NCBI RefSeq assembly: GCF_002109385.1
Contig: NZ_CP020814.1
Coordinates: 1,635,501 to 1,699,500 of the forward strand
Source: Halalkalibacter krulwichiae
GTDB taxonomy: Bacteria; Bacillota; Bacilli; Bacillales; Bacillaceae_D
Direction of reading: 5' to 3'
DNA length: 64,000 nt
Under the pieces are notes generated by a model that was not told the origin of the DNA, made no database searches, and saw nothing but the letters and a program-made list of their open reading frames with translations. A program made the translations under genes and the position numbers. Positions 54,851-63,732 of the stretch are shown one piece after another. Numbering within the stretch: the stretch's first letter is position 1; the number at the start of each line of letters is the position of its first letter.

Positions 54851-55696
54851 TTATCGAGGATGGTTTTGTTGTAGAAAAAATAAATATTGTAAAAAGGATA
54901 TTGAAGTTTGGTTATGATGAATAACAATTTGTTGCTTTTTATATGTTAGATAGCTTCTCTGTAACATTGAAACGGAGGCTAAATGATTATAGTTAGGTCT
55001 TGTGACAGTGCCTAGCATATAAGCAGATTGATTGCTGTATGGTCTACGATTTTCATTAAGCGTTTGAATCATTTGTTCAGCAGTCAAGATTCCAAAGCCG
55101 TGCCCGAAAAAAGTACCATCACCAAGTACTACGGCATTTTGCCCTCTTAGCCAGTGAATTTGTGGATGAAAGTCCGGATTGTTAAAATAGACAACATCAC
55201 CAGGAATAAGATGGTTAGTAGACACGTTGTGCATTCCAAGATCAGAATCAACATGCCAGCTATATAAGTAAAGGTTTGGGAAAAGAAGGTTAAAGCTATA
55301 ATCACCTATGCTGTTCAGCACCGCATCGTAAAAAATAATGACACAAGCCGTTGAACATTCAAACGCATAAAGGGAACTGTTCCTAAAAATGTCCCGGATT
55401 GCATCAGAGGGTCTTACGTCTGGTCTTAACAGAAAGCCACCGGTTTCTGTTAAATGCCAGTACTGCGGATTACAACGAGCATATTCAAATAAGGTAAACT
55501 CCATTTCGCTTTCATTCATGCTTATTGAACTGTTAATAATGTTTTTCCGTGTTGTGACTTCAAATACGAATTCATTGAAGGAAGAATATGAATGCAGGGT
55601 AGGGTCTTCATCCATTTGTCTTATAATCATTCTTTCCACTGTTCCAAAGGTCTCCATCTCAGGTTGTTGCAAAGGCATCCCCATTATTTGTATCAT
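54851..55696 (-). CDS. tgl: Spore-coat protein-glutamine gamma-glutamyltransferase
   Basis: Cross-links spore coat proteins through glutamyl-lysine bonds. The 281 residues match bacillar Tgl: NPQYWHLTETGGFLLRPDVRPSDAIRDIF, YAFECSTACVIIFYDAVL with the catalytic cysteine, SWHVDSDLGMHN and PGDVVYFNNPDFHP. ATG 55696 follows GGAGGAGC; the frame is open from 55708. Just upstream is a 28-bp tandem duplication. Confidence 0.94.
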   Translation of the reverse strand: MIQIMGMPLQQPEMETFGTVERMIIRQMDEDPTLHSYSSFNEFVFEVTTRKNIINSSISMNESEMEFTLFEYARCNPQYWHLTETGGFLLRPDVRPSDAIRDIFRNSSLYAFECSTACVIIFYDAVLNSIGDYSFNLLFPNLYLYSWHVDSDLGMHNVSTNHLIPGDVVYFNNPDFHPQIHWLRGQNAVVLGDGTFFGHGFGILTAEQMIQTLNENRRPYSNQSAYMLGTVTRPNYNHLASVSMLQRSYLTYKKQQIVIHHNQTSISFLQYLFFLQQNHPR

Positions 55697-55716
55697 ATGC
55701 TCCTCCATTCATCCCT

Positions 55717-55777
55717 TTTATTATCACAGTATTCTAGTTCCATGTTTATTATCACAGTATTCTAGTTCCATGTTTAT
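55717..55777. repeat. 28-bp tandem duplication upstream of tgl
   Basis: Two identical copies of a 28-base unit (55717-55744 and 55745-55772) plus five further bases. The unit contains TATTATCACAG and TCTAGTTCCATG. It falls where the tgl promoter should be and could duplicate a sporulation promoter element. Confidence 0.85.
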
Positions 55778-55902
55778 ATGTTTATTAATATGCTAGATGG
55801 CATGTATAATGGATAAAAAAGGAATACCACATACGGCAACAGGGGGAAGTGTAATCACATTAAGAAAAAAGCTCGTCCCTTATGTTCACTGAGAAAAAAA
55901 GG

Positions 55903-55929
55903 GTATATACTTCGCATTGCGAAATATAC
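55903..55929. promoter_or_regulatory. Palindrome upstream of the DHA2 exporter
   Basis: TTCGC (55911-55915) mirrors GCGAA (55919-55923) around ATT, extended by GTATAT and ATATAC with a two-base offset. It stands 110 bases before the exporter start; it may be a repressor site, but no regulator gene is adjacent. Confidence 0.4.
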
Positions 55930-56040
55930 ATATTGAGATAAACTTATAGGTAGGGCCAGAAGAATGTGAAAACCTTCTTCATGAGCAAAAACAAGCAGGC
56001 TAAAAACTTAGTGGAAGATTTATTGATTAGGAGTTTTCAT

Positions 56041-57462
56041 ATGGATAATAAAGAGAGTTATAGTAAGGTACTGATTGCGGCGTTATTGCTTATTGGGTCT
56101 TTTATTGCTGTTTTGAATCAAACGCTTATGATTACAGCGATTCCTCCGTTAATGGTGGAAATGAATATTACGGCCAACACAGGACAATGGTTAACGACTG
56201 TCTTTATGTTGGTGATGGGTATTATGGTTCCTATTTCTGCATTTTTAATTGAAAAATTTACGACAAGACAGTTGTTCCTATCAGCAATGGGAATTTTCAC
56301 AATTGGAACAGTCATTGCAGCATTAGCAACTAATTTTCCTTTTTTGCTTACAGGTAGAATTGTGCAGTCTATTGGAGCAGGCGTAATGATTCCATTAATG
56401 CAGACGGTGTTTTTACTCATTTTTCCTGTAGAACGAAGGGGAGCGGCTATGGGGTATATAGGTCTTGTCATCTCATTCGCACCAGCCATCGGACCAACAT
56501 TGTCTGGTTGGGTGACGACCAATTATGAGTGGCGCTATATGTTTTATGGAATTCTTCCTTTAGCACTGATGATTTTGATTTTGGCGTTTTTTAGTATGAG
56601 GAATGTAACAGAGTTAAAAAATCCGAAAGTGGACCCAGTTTCGATTATGTTATCTACATTTGGGTTTGGAGGACTTCTTTATGGCTTCACGAGTGCCGGA
56701 AACAATGGGTGGGCGAGTACACAAACGATCCTTTTTCTAATACTTGGTTTGGTATTAATCTACTTTTTCGTTAAGCGCCAGCTTGGTTTGTCCCATCCAA
56801 TGCTGGAATTCCGTGTTTTTAAAGCACGAATGTTTACTCTTTCTACGATCATTTGCAGCATTGGCTTTTTGGGACTGATTGGGCTTGAAACATTGATCCC
56901 ATTATATATGCACAACATGCGTGGATTTACAGCCGTGGAAGCGGGGATTGTCTTGCTCCCTGGTGCGTTAATAACAGGATTAATGGCTCCAATCACGGGA
57001 AGAATATTTGATCGATTTGGTGCAAAGGTACTGGCTATCCCTGGTTTAATCATCATGACAATGTCAACCTTTGCTTTTCTTTTCATTGATACAACTACAT
57101 CAATTATGTATTTAACAGTCATGTATGCAATTCGAATGTTTGGATTCTCGATGGTGATGATGCCAGTTAATACAGCAGGACTAAATCAGCTCCCAAGAAG
57201 ATTGCTTGCCCACGGCTCAGCAGTAACAAATACGATTCGTCAGATGTCAGCATCAATTGGAACAGGCTTACTCGTAACGACAATGACAACAGCAGAGAGA
57301 GCTGGTGCTAGTCTTCCTCAAGTAGCCAATCCAGATATATTTGGTGCCATTATCGCCTTTGGGATGATCGCTGTCTTAACACTTGTCTCATTAATCCTTT
57401 CGTTTAAAGTTCAGAAAACGTATCCTCCGACGGATGAAGAGTGGGAGAGGGCAGCTGGATAG
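56041..57462 (+). CDS. MFS drug exporter, DHA2 (14-TMS) family
   Basis: 473 residues with about 14 hydrophobic segments. Typical DHA2 motifs are LNQTLMITAIPPLMVEM (motif D1-like), TVFMLVMGIMVPISAFL, LTGRIVQSIGAGVMIPLMQTV (motif C/B region) and FAPAIGPTLSGWV (motif C). The closest kinds are Lmo/Lde and MdtP-type multidrug exporters. ATG 56041 follows TAGGAG; the frame is open from 55966. Confidence 0.9.
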   Translation: MDNKESYSKVLIAALLLIGSFIAVLNQTLMITAIPPLMVEMNITANTGQWLTTVFMLVMGIMVPISAFLIEKFTTRQLFLSAMGIFTIGTVIAALATNFPFLLTGRIVQSIGAGVMIPLMQTVFLLIFPVERRGAAMGYIGLVISFAPAIGPTLSGWVTTNYEWRYMFYGILPLALMILILAFFSMRNVTELKNPKVDPVSIMLSTFGFGGLLYGFTSAGNNGWASTQTILFLILGLVLIYFFVKRQLGLSHPMLEFRVFKARMFTLSTIICSIGFLGLIGLETLIPLYMHNMRGFTAVEAGIVLLPGALITGLMAPITGRIFDRFGAKVLAIPGLIIMTMSTFAFLFIDTTTSIMYLTVMYAIRMFGFSMVMMPVNTAGLNQLPRRLLAHGSAVTNTIRQMSASIGTGLLVTTMTTAERAGASLPQVANPDIFGAIIAFGMIAVLTLVSLILSFKVQKTYPPTDEEWERAAG

Positions 57463-57472
57463 TTGTAATTGA

Positions 57473-57518
57473 AAAAGGTGTTTTTCTCTGAAAGTAACAA
57501 GAGGGAAACACCTTTTTT
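57473..57518 (+). terminator. Terminator after the DHA2 exporter
   Basis: AAAAGGTGTTTTTCTC pairs with GAGGGAAACACCTTTT, followed by T. Confidence 0.85.
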
Positions 57519-58127
57519 GTCCGTTTACTTCTTAAATGATTCATTTTGTTGTTTTAATTTCTGATGAAGAAGGTTTAATTGTTTCATTAAGTTTTCGTAC
57601 TCTCTGAAGTAGAGGGGGTAACAAAAAAAACGCACTGAAACTTGTAGAAATTGCCCATCAAGTCTGTCCACACTCTGCAACAAGAGGGAATATTGAGGTG
57701 GAGATTAACTTAGTATAATTGAGGATCAGATATGAAAAAACCTAGAGAGGAGAATGCATTGCTCTGAGGAGCTATTGTCTGTTCACTCAAATTAAGAAAT
57801 TAAGCTCTCTTATAAATAATAAGAAAGAAGCCCAATTTGTTTGGCGTGCCTTTAAAATGTATGATGCTGAAAATGGTATGGAAATAAATTTGATTGTCAG
57901 TATGAATGGTTTATTATTTTAACGATGAGGGATTGATCAAGAGCAGTTTCTTTAAGGGACTGGACGGGGAATGCGTTTCTTTAACAAGGGGCACATTCTT
58001 TATGTCAGTAAAAAGGAAAATAATGTTAAACTAACGGAGCTATTATGTGGAAGAAGAAATCGTAATTAGATTACTGCGTAGTAGACCAATACTATACAAC
58101 AAGTATCTTCACTTTAACTATAATACC
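57519..58127. other. 600-bp non-coding stretch with decayed sequence
   Basis: No gene with start and ribosome site. The segment 58024-58060 (AACTAACGGAGCTATTATGT) resembles 60373-60410 (CCACTAACGGGAGCTATTGT), suggesting two remnants of one dispersed sequence, perhaps a dead mobile element. Confidence 0.4.
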
Positions 58128-58158
58128 TAAAAAAGACCACTCCATCTGAAAGTGGTCT
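58128..58158 (-). terminator. Terminator of the MFS gene
   Basis: AGACCACT (58134-58141) mirrors AGTGGTCT (58151-58158); on the minus strand it is followed by six T. It lies 15 bases after the gene's stop. Confidence 0.85.
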
Positions 58159-58172
58159 ATCCTGCAGGTAAA

Positions 58173-59390
58173 TTAGTAGTTAGACTTGTATTTTCTAAAC
58201 GTCTGTCCTCTCCATAAAATCGATAGCGCAATAACTAATCCAACAATAGAAAAAGACAAAATGACTAATTGAATATCAAATCCTCTAGAAACGAGTAAAG
58301 TTACACTTGCATAGGCGAGAGGATCAAACCCATTCATAGCTAAAAAGACAATACTCATGACCCGCCCCATAATGCGGGGATCAGTATCTTCTTGTGCTGA
58401 AGTGAAAAATGGGATGGATACAAATGTCATGGTAAATCCAATTAAGAACGCTAACGCCGTTAAAATATATAAGTTAGGAATTTGACTAAAAGCTATAGCT
58501 ACTATTAATGTTGCAATTAAGCCTATAATTGATGTTAATCCCCTACGGCGTATTTTGATCATACCGATTACAGCTGTACTTATTAGCATGCCAACTCCTA
58601 AAGCAGCTTCAATGTAACTAAGATTAATGGGGGTCCCTCCATAAGTTTCCACTAAAATGGGGATTGCAATGGATATCGCTCCGAAGGCAAAAAAGTTTAA
58701 CGTTATTAAAATAAGGATACCTGTAATTAAAAATCTACTTGCTTTTACATAGGAAAGCCCTTCTATGAGATCTTTAAATGGTGTTTGTTTTATTGTATTG
58801 ACTACAGGACCTTCCTTTAAGAAAGGTGGGAACATAAAAAAGGCAGACAAAAGAACAATAATAGATGAGACTAAATAACCTGTTGTTACGCCACCGAATT
58901 CCATGACACTCCCAGAGATAATAGGGCCAATAATAAAGCCAATCTGCCCCAACCCCTGAATAATAGCATTTGCTTGTTTTATTTGGTTTTTTTGTACTAT
59001 TTTTGGAATTAAGGATGTTCCAGCTGGTCCAGAAAATGCATCTAATGTTCCGAAAATGGACCCCAAAATGATTAAATACAGAAATGTTAATTGATTTGCA
59101 TTGTGCAAGAAGAACATGATGACTAGCAGAACTCCTTGGATTGAACTCGTACTGAACATGATTGTCGTTTTCTTGAATTTATCAGCAAGAACCCCTCCAT
59201 ATGCCATCATGAGAATACGTGGCACAGTAATGGCAATAAGAATAATGCCCAATGAACTAGCAGAATTTAAATCAGAAATGACAAACCAGGTTGTTGTCAT
59301 AAAAAACATACTAAAGCCTACCAGCGCCAAAAAGCTACCAATAAACAGAAATATAAAAGTGCGATTCCGAAACAATGATTGTTGTTCCAT
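58173..59390 (-). CDS. MFS transporter, 12-TMS, macrolide-efflux-like
   Basis: 405 residues with about 12 hydrophobic segments. SLFRNRTFIFLFIGSFLALVGFSMFFMTTTWFV, the AYGGVLADKFKKTTIM motif A, and the SGPAGTSLIPKIV segment are typical of MFS_3/MefA-like exporters. ATG 59390 follows AGAGGATGG; the frame is open to 59459. It is divergent from a MerR regulator with a MerR-type promoter between them, which suggests drug-induced export (inference). Confidence 0.88.
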   Translation of the reverse strand: MEQQSLFRNRTFIFLFIGSFLALVGFSMFFMTTTWFVISDLNSASSLGIILIAITVPRILMMAYGGVLADKFKKTTIMFSTSSIQGVLLVIMFFLHNANQLTFLYLIILGSIFGTLDAFSGPAGTSLIPKIVQKNQIKQANAIIQGLGQIGFIIGPIISGSVMEFGGVTTGYLVSSIIVLLSAFFMFPPFLKEGPVVNTIKQTPFKDLIEGLSYVKASRFLITGILILITLNFFAFGAISIAIPILVETYGGTPINLSYIEAALGVGMLISTAVIGMIKIRRRGLTSIIGLIATLIVAIAFSQIPNLYILTALAFLIGFTMTFVSIPFFTSAQEDTDPRIMGRVMSIVFLAMNGFDPLAYASVTLLVSRGFDIQLVILSFSIVGLVIALSILWRGQTFRKYKSNY

Positions 59391-59517
59391 AGATAACCAT
59401 CCTCTCAAAGCTATTATAGAATCAATCATAAATTGTGACGTAATGTCGTAAGCAAACATTTCTCACAGAAAATAGGTAAATCATTCATTTATATTTGTAA
59501 AACGATTAACGAGTGTA

Positions 59518-59558
59518 TTGATTGTGACCTTACGTAACAGTTTATAATTCAGTAAGGT
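59518..59558 (+). promoter_or_regulatory. MerR-type promoter with 19-bp spacer and operator
   Basis: TTGATT (59518-59523), 19 bases, TATAAT (59543-59548). Between them is TTACGTAA (59530-59537), and ACCTTAC (59527-59533) mirrors GTAAGGT (59552-59558). The overlong spacer is the hallmark of promoters untwisted by MerR activators. Confidence 0.6.
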
Positions 59559-59567
59559 GGTGTTTAC

Positions 59568-60326
59568 ATGGAAATGACAATTGGTCAGTTTGCGAAATTT
59601 GTAGATTCAACGGTAAGGACACTTAGATACTACGATAAAATGAAGTTACTTACCCCAAAAAAATTAAATAAAAATGGTCGGAAAATATATACACAATTAG
59701 AGTGGGAACATTTTCAACAAATATTGATTTTAAAGCATCTTGGTTTAACATTAAATGAAATAAAAGAACAAATGACTAAGCAGAAATTTAATAATAGAGA
59801 GTTGTTGCAGGTACAGAAGCGGTTAATTGAAGAAAAGCAAGCGGAATTAAATGGTAAGTTAGAAGTAATTACGAGGATGGAGAGATTGTACAACATAGAA
59901 GGCATATCTGAGGAAGAATTAAATGAATTTAATTTTATTATGCTTGATTTATTTAGGAAGGAAAAATCGCAAATTCAAATTTTAGAAAAACATTTTAGAG
60001 ATGATAAAGAGATCTTGAAAGAAATACAGGTGCTTTATGATCCTGATTATAAGGAGAGAATGGATAGAGCGATATGGTTTCTATTACAAGCTATTAGAAA
60101 TGTTATTCATTATAATGATTCTGCCAGCAGAAAAAAGGTACAAGAAATTCTTAACGAAATGAATAACCTATTTCCTGCGAGTAGGAACATTTTAAATCTT
60201 GTGGATGATGATCATTTTTTAGCTAAGTACTATCATGAGTTTACTAATTATTTTCCTGAAAATATAGCTAGCTATATGTATAAAGAATTAAAAACCTATT
60301 ATGATGAGAACGATAATAATGAATAG
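59568..60326 (+). CDS. MerR-family regulator (TipA/BmrR-like)
   Basis: 252 residues. An N-terminal MerR winged helix (MTIGQFAKFVDSTVRTLRYYDKMKLLTPKK, then YTQLEWEHFQQILILKHLGLTLNEIKEQM) leads into a coiled coil and an all-helical C-terminal domain of the TipAS kind (LEKHFRDDKEIL; ENIASYMYKELK). It probably activates the divergent exporter gene or itself on binding a drug. Confidence 0.88.
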   Translation: MEMTIGQFAKFVDSTVRTLRYYDKMKLLTPKKLNKNGRKIYTQLEWEHFQQILILKHLGLTLNEIKEQMTKQKFNNRELLQVQKRLIEEKQAELNGKLEVITRMERLYNIEGISEEELNEFNFIMLDLFRKEKSQIQILEKHFRDDKEILKEIQVLYDPDYKERMDRAIWFLLQAIRNVIHYNDSASRKKVQEILNEMNNLFPASRNILNLVDDDHFLAKYYHEFTNYFPENIASYMYKELKTYYDENDNNE

Positions 60327-60471
60327 GATAAGACAGGTGACTGAAAAGCAAATGACTCTCAAGGGCCTTTGTTCCACTAACGGGAGCTATTGTTGAGGAA
60401 GAAAGACAAAAAAACTACACATCCATTTGCTACGCAGTACAACGATACTGGTTACATAGAAGTTTCTAATG

Positions 60472-60506
60472 AGACGATTGCCTTAGAAGTAATCGTCTTT
60501 CATTTT
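60472..60506 (+). terminator. Terminator after the MerR gene
   Basis: AGACGATT (60472-60479) pairs with AATCGTCT (60491-60498), followed by TTCATTTTT. The rest of the gap to 60740 shows no gene. Confidence 0.75.
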
Positions 60507-60740
60507 TGACTCTTACTACGTAACTATTAAATTCGTTTTTGAATGGATATCCCCCTCAAAGATTAAGGTGGAGAAGTTCGGTTTTATTTGTACAGATTTC
60601 AGCAAATTGTGCGGGTGTGGGCGACACTCAAGGTTTAACTTTTGCGCTTCTTGGTGAGCTCCGATGCCGAAACGAAAACCAATTGTAAAAGCAAGTTGAT
60701 TATTGGTTCTTTTTAGTTATGATTTTGTGGATGTTGAAGA

Positions 60741-61157
60741 TTAATCATCTATTACAGCTTTTCCTTGTTCACGTAACTTCTTTAAAGATGTAAGCATATG
60801 ATTTATTTCTTCATCCGAATGTCTTTCCCATGAGCTTAATTCAGCGATTATTTTCAAAGGCGATTTAGACCTATAAGAACGTGTTGGGTTTCCAGGAAAT
60901 TTTTTGTCAGTTAAGTTCGGATCATTTTCAAAATCATCCAATGGTTCTACAATGTAAATTCTTTCTTTTGAGATAGATGTTGCTAATTCAGCACCCCATT
61001 TTGCCGCATCTAATGTTGCAGTGAAATATATATAGTTCGATTTTTTGTTTTGGTAATTTGATAAGTGTTGCGGTTCTAATAGATCTCCAATTTTTAGTTC
61101 CGCTTTAGTACCATGATAGAAAGGACCATTATCTAAGACATCTTTTTTGTCATTCAT
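60741..61157 (-). CDS. arr: Rifampin ADP-ribosyltransferase
   Basis: 138 residues, the whole Arr enzyme. It has GPFYHGTKAELKIGDLL (NAD site), YIYFTATLDAAKWGAELA, RIYIVEPLDDFENDPNLTDKKFPGNPTRSYRS and the closing EL. Arr transfers ADP-ribose from NAD to rifamycins and inactivates them. It is chromosomal, with no mobile element in sight; such genes are common in environmental bacilli. The gene stands alone. Confidence 0.96.
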   Translation of the reverse strand: MNDKKDVLDNGPFYHGTKAELKIGDLLEPQHLSNYQNKKSNYIYFTATLDAAKWGAELATSISKERIYIVEPLDDFENDPNLTDKKFPGNPTRSYRSKSPLKIIAELSSWERHSDEEINHMLTSLKKLREQGKAVIDD

Positions 61158-61579
61158 ATTAATACACCTCTTATATTTTTAGATTTGTAATTAACACTAT
61201 AGTCTAGGAATTACAAAAAAAGTAGCCTATAAATACTTTATAAGTAGTAGTATAATGAAACTAGAGAATGATATCCAACGACATTTACCTATTCCCAACT
61301 ATATAATTGCTCCGGTTTATGGCCTAACATCTGGTTTTGTTTTAAGAAGTGATATGAAACAAAACTAGGTTTTAGTTTAACTAACAAATTGATAACTAGA
61401 AGCCCGAAGAACTTACTTCGGGCTTTTTCAGTGCGATTTGATAGTGAAAGTTCTGTAATACAGCGTGTTAGTCTTGTGCAACGGTTTCTTGCCTATATGT
61501 TACGTTTTTCCCCTTATAATAATATCCTTAGAAAACTTCTTTACTCTAGTGCCATCAGGAGGAAATTCTCCCAAACTCT
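61158..61579. other. Intergenic stretch with orphan terminator and possible small transcript
   Basis: Contains TATAAT at 61251-61256, a 37-codon open frame from ATG 61255 to TAG 61366-61368 without a ribosome site, and the strong terminator at 61401-61428. No other plus-strand gene leads into that terminator, so a small RNA of about 165 bases is possible. No good -35 hexamer is visible. Confidence 0.35.
61401..61428 (+). terminator. Orphan intrinsic terminator
   Basis: AGCCCGAAG (61401-61409) pairs perfectly with CTTCGGGCT (61416-61424) and continues into five T. Confidence 0.85.
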
Positions 61580-62065
61580 TTATTCGCTATAGATAGAACG
61601 GATCTGGGATCTGATTTCACGTTCATTTGTTGTTTGAAGAGCAAGAAACTTTGGGGGGGCGGGAATGGAGAAACTTACGTGAGAATGTGACATCTCCATC
61701 AGAAGTGTACCGATTTCTACGTGCTGTCTATTTTTTATTGTAAGCCAGAATACTCTCTTTTCGTTCAACGGTGTGCCCCACTGTTCTTTTTCAAGTGAAT
61801 GGCGGAACAGTAGAAAACCGGCTATCACGAAGTCATCCTCTTTTACTTCGGCTGCTGAATGGAATCCGGCCTCCTCAACTTGCCGCCAGACGGGTACGAG
61901 CAGCTTTTCTGCATAAATACCGTAAGTGGCATCTTCATACTCCGGAAATAAGGTTTCTAACTCCTCACGGTTGTCTTCAAGGATTTTCTTCCAGTTTAAT
62001 TCAACATAGGCATTCAGTGATGTCTCAAGTTCTGATATGGTCATGTTCTGATTAAATAAAGTCAT
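61580..62065 (-). CDS. Hypothetical 161-residue protein
   Basis: I do not recognise a family. It is acidic in the first half (LEDNREELETLFPEYEDATYGIYAEK) and has an aromatic-rich centre (KRVFWLTIKNRQHVEIGTLLMEMSHSHVSFSIP). No signal peptide or membrane segment. ATG 62065 follows AAAGGGGAC. It is divergent from the double-MerR regulator and may be its target (inference). Confidence 0.6.
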   Translation of the reverse strand: MTLFNQNMTISELETSLNAYVELNWKKILEDNREELETLFPEYEDATYGIYAEKLLVPVWRQVEEAGFHSAAEVKEDDFVIAGFLLFRHSLEKEQWGTPLNEKRVFWLTIKNRQHVEIGTLLMEMSHSHVSFSIPAPPKFLALQTTNEREIRSQIRSIYSE

Positions 62066-62201
62066 TGGCTAGTCCCCTTTCTTTTTTGTTCACCCTTATC
62101 GTACAACCTTAAAGCAAATTGGAATGTTTGATATAATAAATTCAGTATTTAAAAATGATTTGCAGGAACAACTTTGCAATATAGTGAAGGTGAAAAATAA
62201 A

Positions 62202-62885
62202 ATGGATAAGCTTAGACCTGCCGACATTGCGGCGAAACTGAATGTAAGTACAAACACACTTCGTAACTATGAAGCAAAAGGACTTGTACCTTCGCCAAAA
62301 CGGACAGCAAGCGGATATCGTGTTTACTCGGACATTCATCTTGTCTATTTTTTATGCATTAAATCGCTATCCGATGGTTTTGGAATGGATGTAGCAGTGA
62401 AAGTTATGGAAAACATCGGGAATAAGAAAATCGATGAAGCACTTTGGATTCTTAACGATGAATTAATCCATAGAGGAGAGGAAAAGAAGTTCGTGATGGA
62501 AGCCGTCGAATTAATTGAATACTCCGAGAAAAAATCGTGTCTTTGGTCCCTAGGGGAAGCCGCAGAAAGAATGAATGTTTCCCGAACAGCCATCAGGTAC
62601 TGGGATAAGGAAGGGTACATACGTGCGATTCGGGATCCGGAAAGTAGCTATCGTAATTTTGATGGTCTTCAATTGGCTAAAATAAGTCTCCTTAAAGCGA
62701 TTAACCATCGGTTTTATACGGATGAAAATGCACGGATGAAGGACAGGTTTGGGGGAGCTGAGGGAAGAGCGGCATGTCGAAAACTTGCCGAGGAGGTTCT
62801 AACCCTGCTAGGGATCAGAAATAGAAGGCAATTGAAAGCGATGGCCGCTCTAGAAAAACTTTTGGAGGTAATTGAAAAAGAATAA
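62202..62885 (+). CDS. Regulator with two MerR-type DNA-binding domains
   Basis: 227 residues from ATG 62202 (AAGGTG upstream; the frame is open from 62124). The first MerR winged helix is at about 4-50 (RPADIAAKLNVSTNTLRNYEAKGLVPSPKRTASGYRVYS). The second is at about 113-165 (WSLGEAAERMNVSRTAIRYWDKEGYIRAIRDPESSYRNF). A short helical tail ends the chain. There is no ligand domain. Two different DNA-binding heads in one chain are unusual for MerR proteins. Confidence 0.85.
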   Translation: MDKLRPADIAAKLNVSTNTLRNYEAKGLVPSPKRTASGYRVYSDIHLVYFLCIKSLSDGFGMDVAVKVMENIGNKKIDEALWILNDELIHRGEEKKFVMEAVELIEYSEKKSCLWSLGEAAERMNVSRTAIRYWDKEGYIRAIRDPESSYRNFDGLQLAKISLLKAINHRFYTDENARMKDRFGGAEGRAACRKLAEEVLTLLGIRNRRQLKAMAALEKLLEVIEKE

Positions 62886-63108
62886 TTCAAATTCATAAAG
62901 AATGTGGAGACAATGTAACATGGAGTTTGGAAAGAGTAAAAAACATCACTTAACGGTTGCTTTAGTGAAAGAATATCTTTTATTTTGGGAGTATTTATTG
63001 TAAAGTGAAAATTGAACTGGAAAATTGTAGCTAGGGTTCCGCTATCTAGATAGGTCAGTGACCAAGGGCTACATCTTTTACAATATGTAAAAGGCACCTA
63101 TTGACATA

Positions 63109-63178
63109 AAAGGTCCGAGGGGAAAGGTTCAGCGTATTTGTTATGCGTTGAAATCTTTCCCCTCGGGCCTTTTTTTAT
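63109..63178 (+). terminator. Long hairpin terminator upstream of the NUDIX gene
   Basis: GGTCCGAGGGGAAAG pairs with CTTTCCCCTCGGGCC, with a further inner paired part (TTCAGCG/CGTTGAA), then seven T. It lies 22 bases before the NUDIX start and 223 bases after the MerR gene, so it may be an attenuator for the NUDIX gene. Confidence 0.8.
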
Positions 63179-63200
63179 TACTTTAAGGGAGGATTACTGT

Positions 63201-63640
63201 ATGAAAAAAATTGATGAGTTAAAAGCTGGGGTTGCAGTTGTTATTTTGAATGAGAAAAAACAAGTATTATTACAGAAAAGGTCAGATGTAGGACTTTGGG
63301 GTATTCCGTCAGGGCACATAGAAATAGGAGAAACAGTATCCGAAGCAGCTATCAGGGAAGTTAAAGAAGAAACTAATTTAGATATAAGAATTAAAAAGCT
63401 TATTGGTGTGTACTCTGATCCTGACTCACAGGTATTTGCCTATCCAAATGGTAAGGTAGTACATTTTATTACAACTTGTTTTCTTGCTGAAATTATGGGG
63501 GTGAACTACGATGTAATTCTTCTGAGTCGCTAGAAATTAAGTTCTTTAAACAACAAAATCTACCGCGAGATTTATTGAAAATGCATCCACGATGGTTAAA
63601 GGATGCACTTGCTAATAAAGAATTGGCGTTTATTCGTTAG
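63201..63640 (+). pseudogene. NUDIX hydrolase, apparent frameshift
   Basis: Nucleoside-diphosphate-linked hydrolase with a full NUDIX box (GHIEIGETVSEAAIREVKEETNL, matching Gx5Ex7REUxEExGU). The frame stops at 63533. One extra G in the five-G run at 63497-63501 continues it as EIMGGELRCNSSESLEIKFF to TAG 63638-63640, giving 146 residues. ATG 63201 follows AAGGGAGGA. The substrate is unknown. Confidence 0.83.
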
Positions 63641-63693
63641 TAAAATTCTTATTGAAGCAACGGGAGAGCGTTAGTTAAGAAACCCAATATCTG

Positions 63694-63732
63694 AAAACGG
63701 GACTCCTTAATTTATGGAAGTCCCGTTTTATT
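63694..63732 (+). terminator. Terminator after the NUDIX gene
   Basis: AAAACGGGACT (63694-63704) pairs with AGTCCCGTTTT (63719-63729). Confidence 0.85.

Noticed and set aside
61255..61368. 37-codon ORF as a protein gene
   Set aside because: It has no ribosome site and its ATG overlaps a TATAAT, so translation is unlikely; kept only as part of a possible small transcript.
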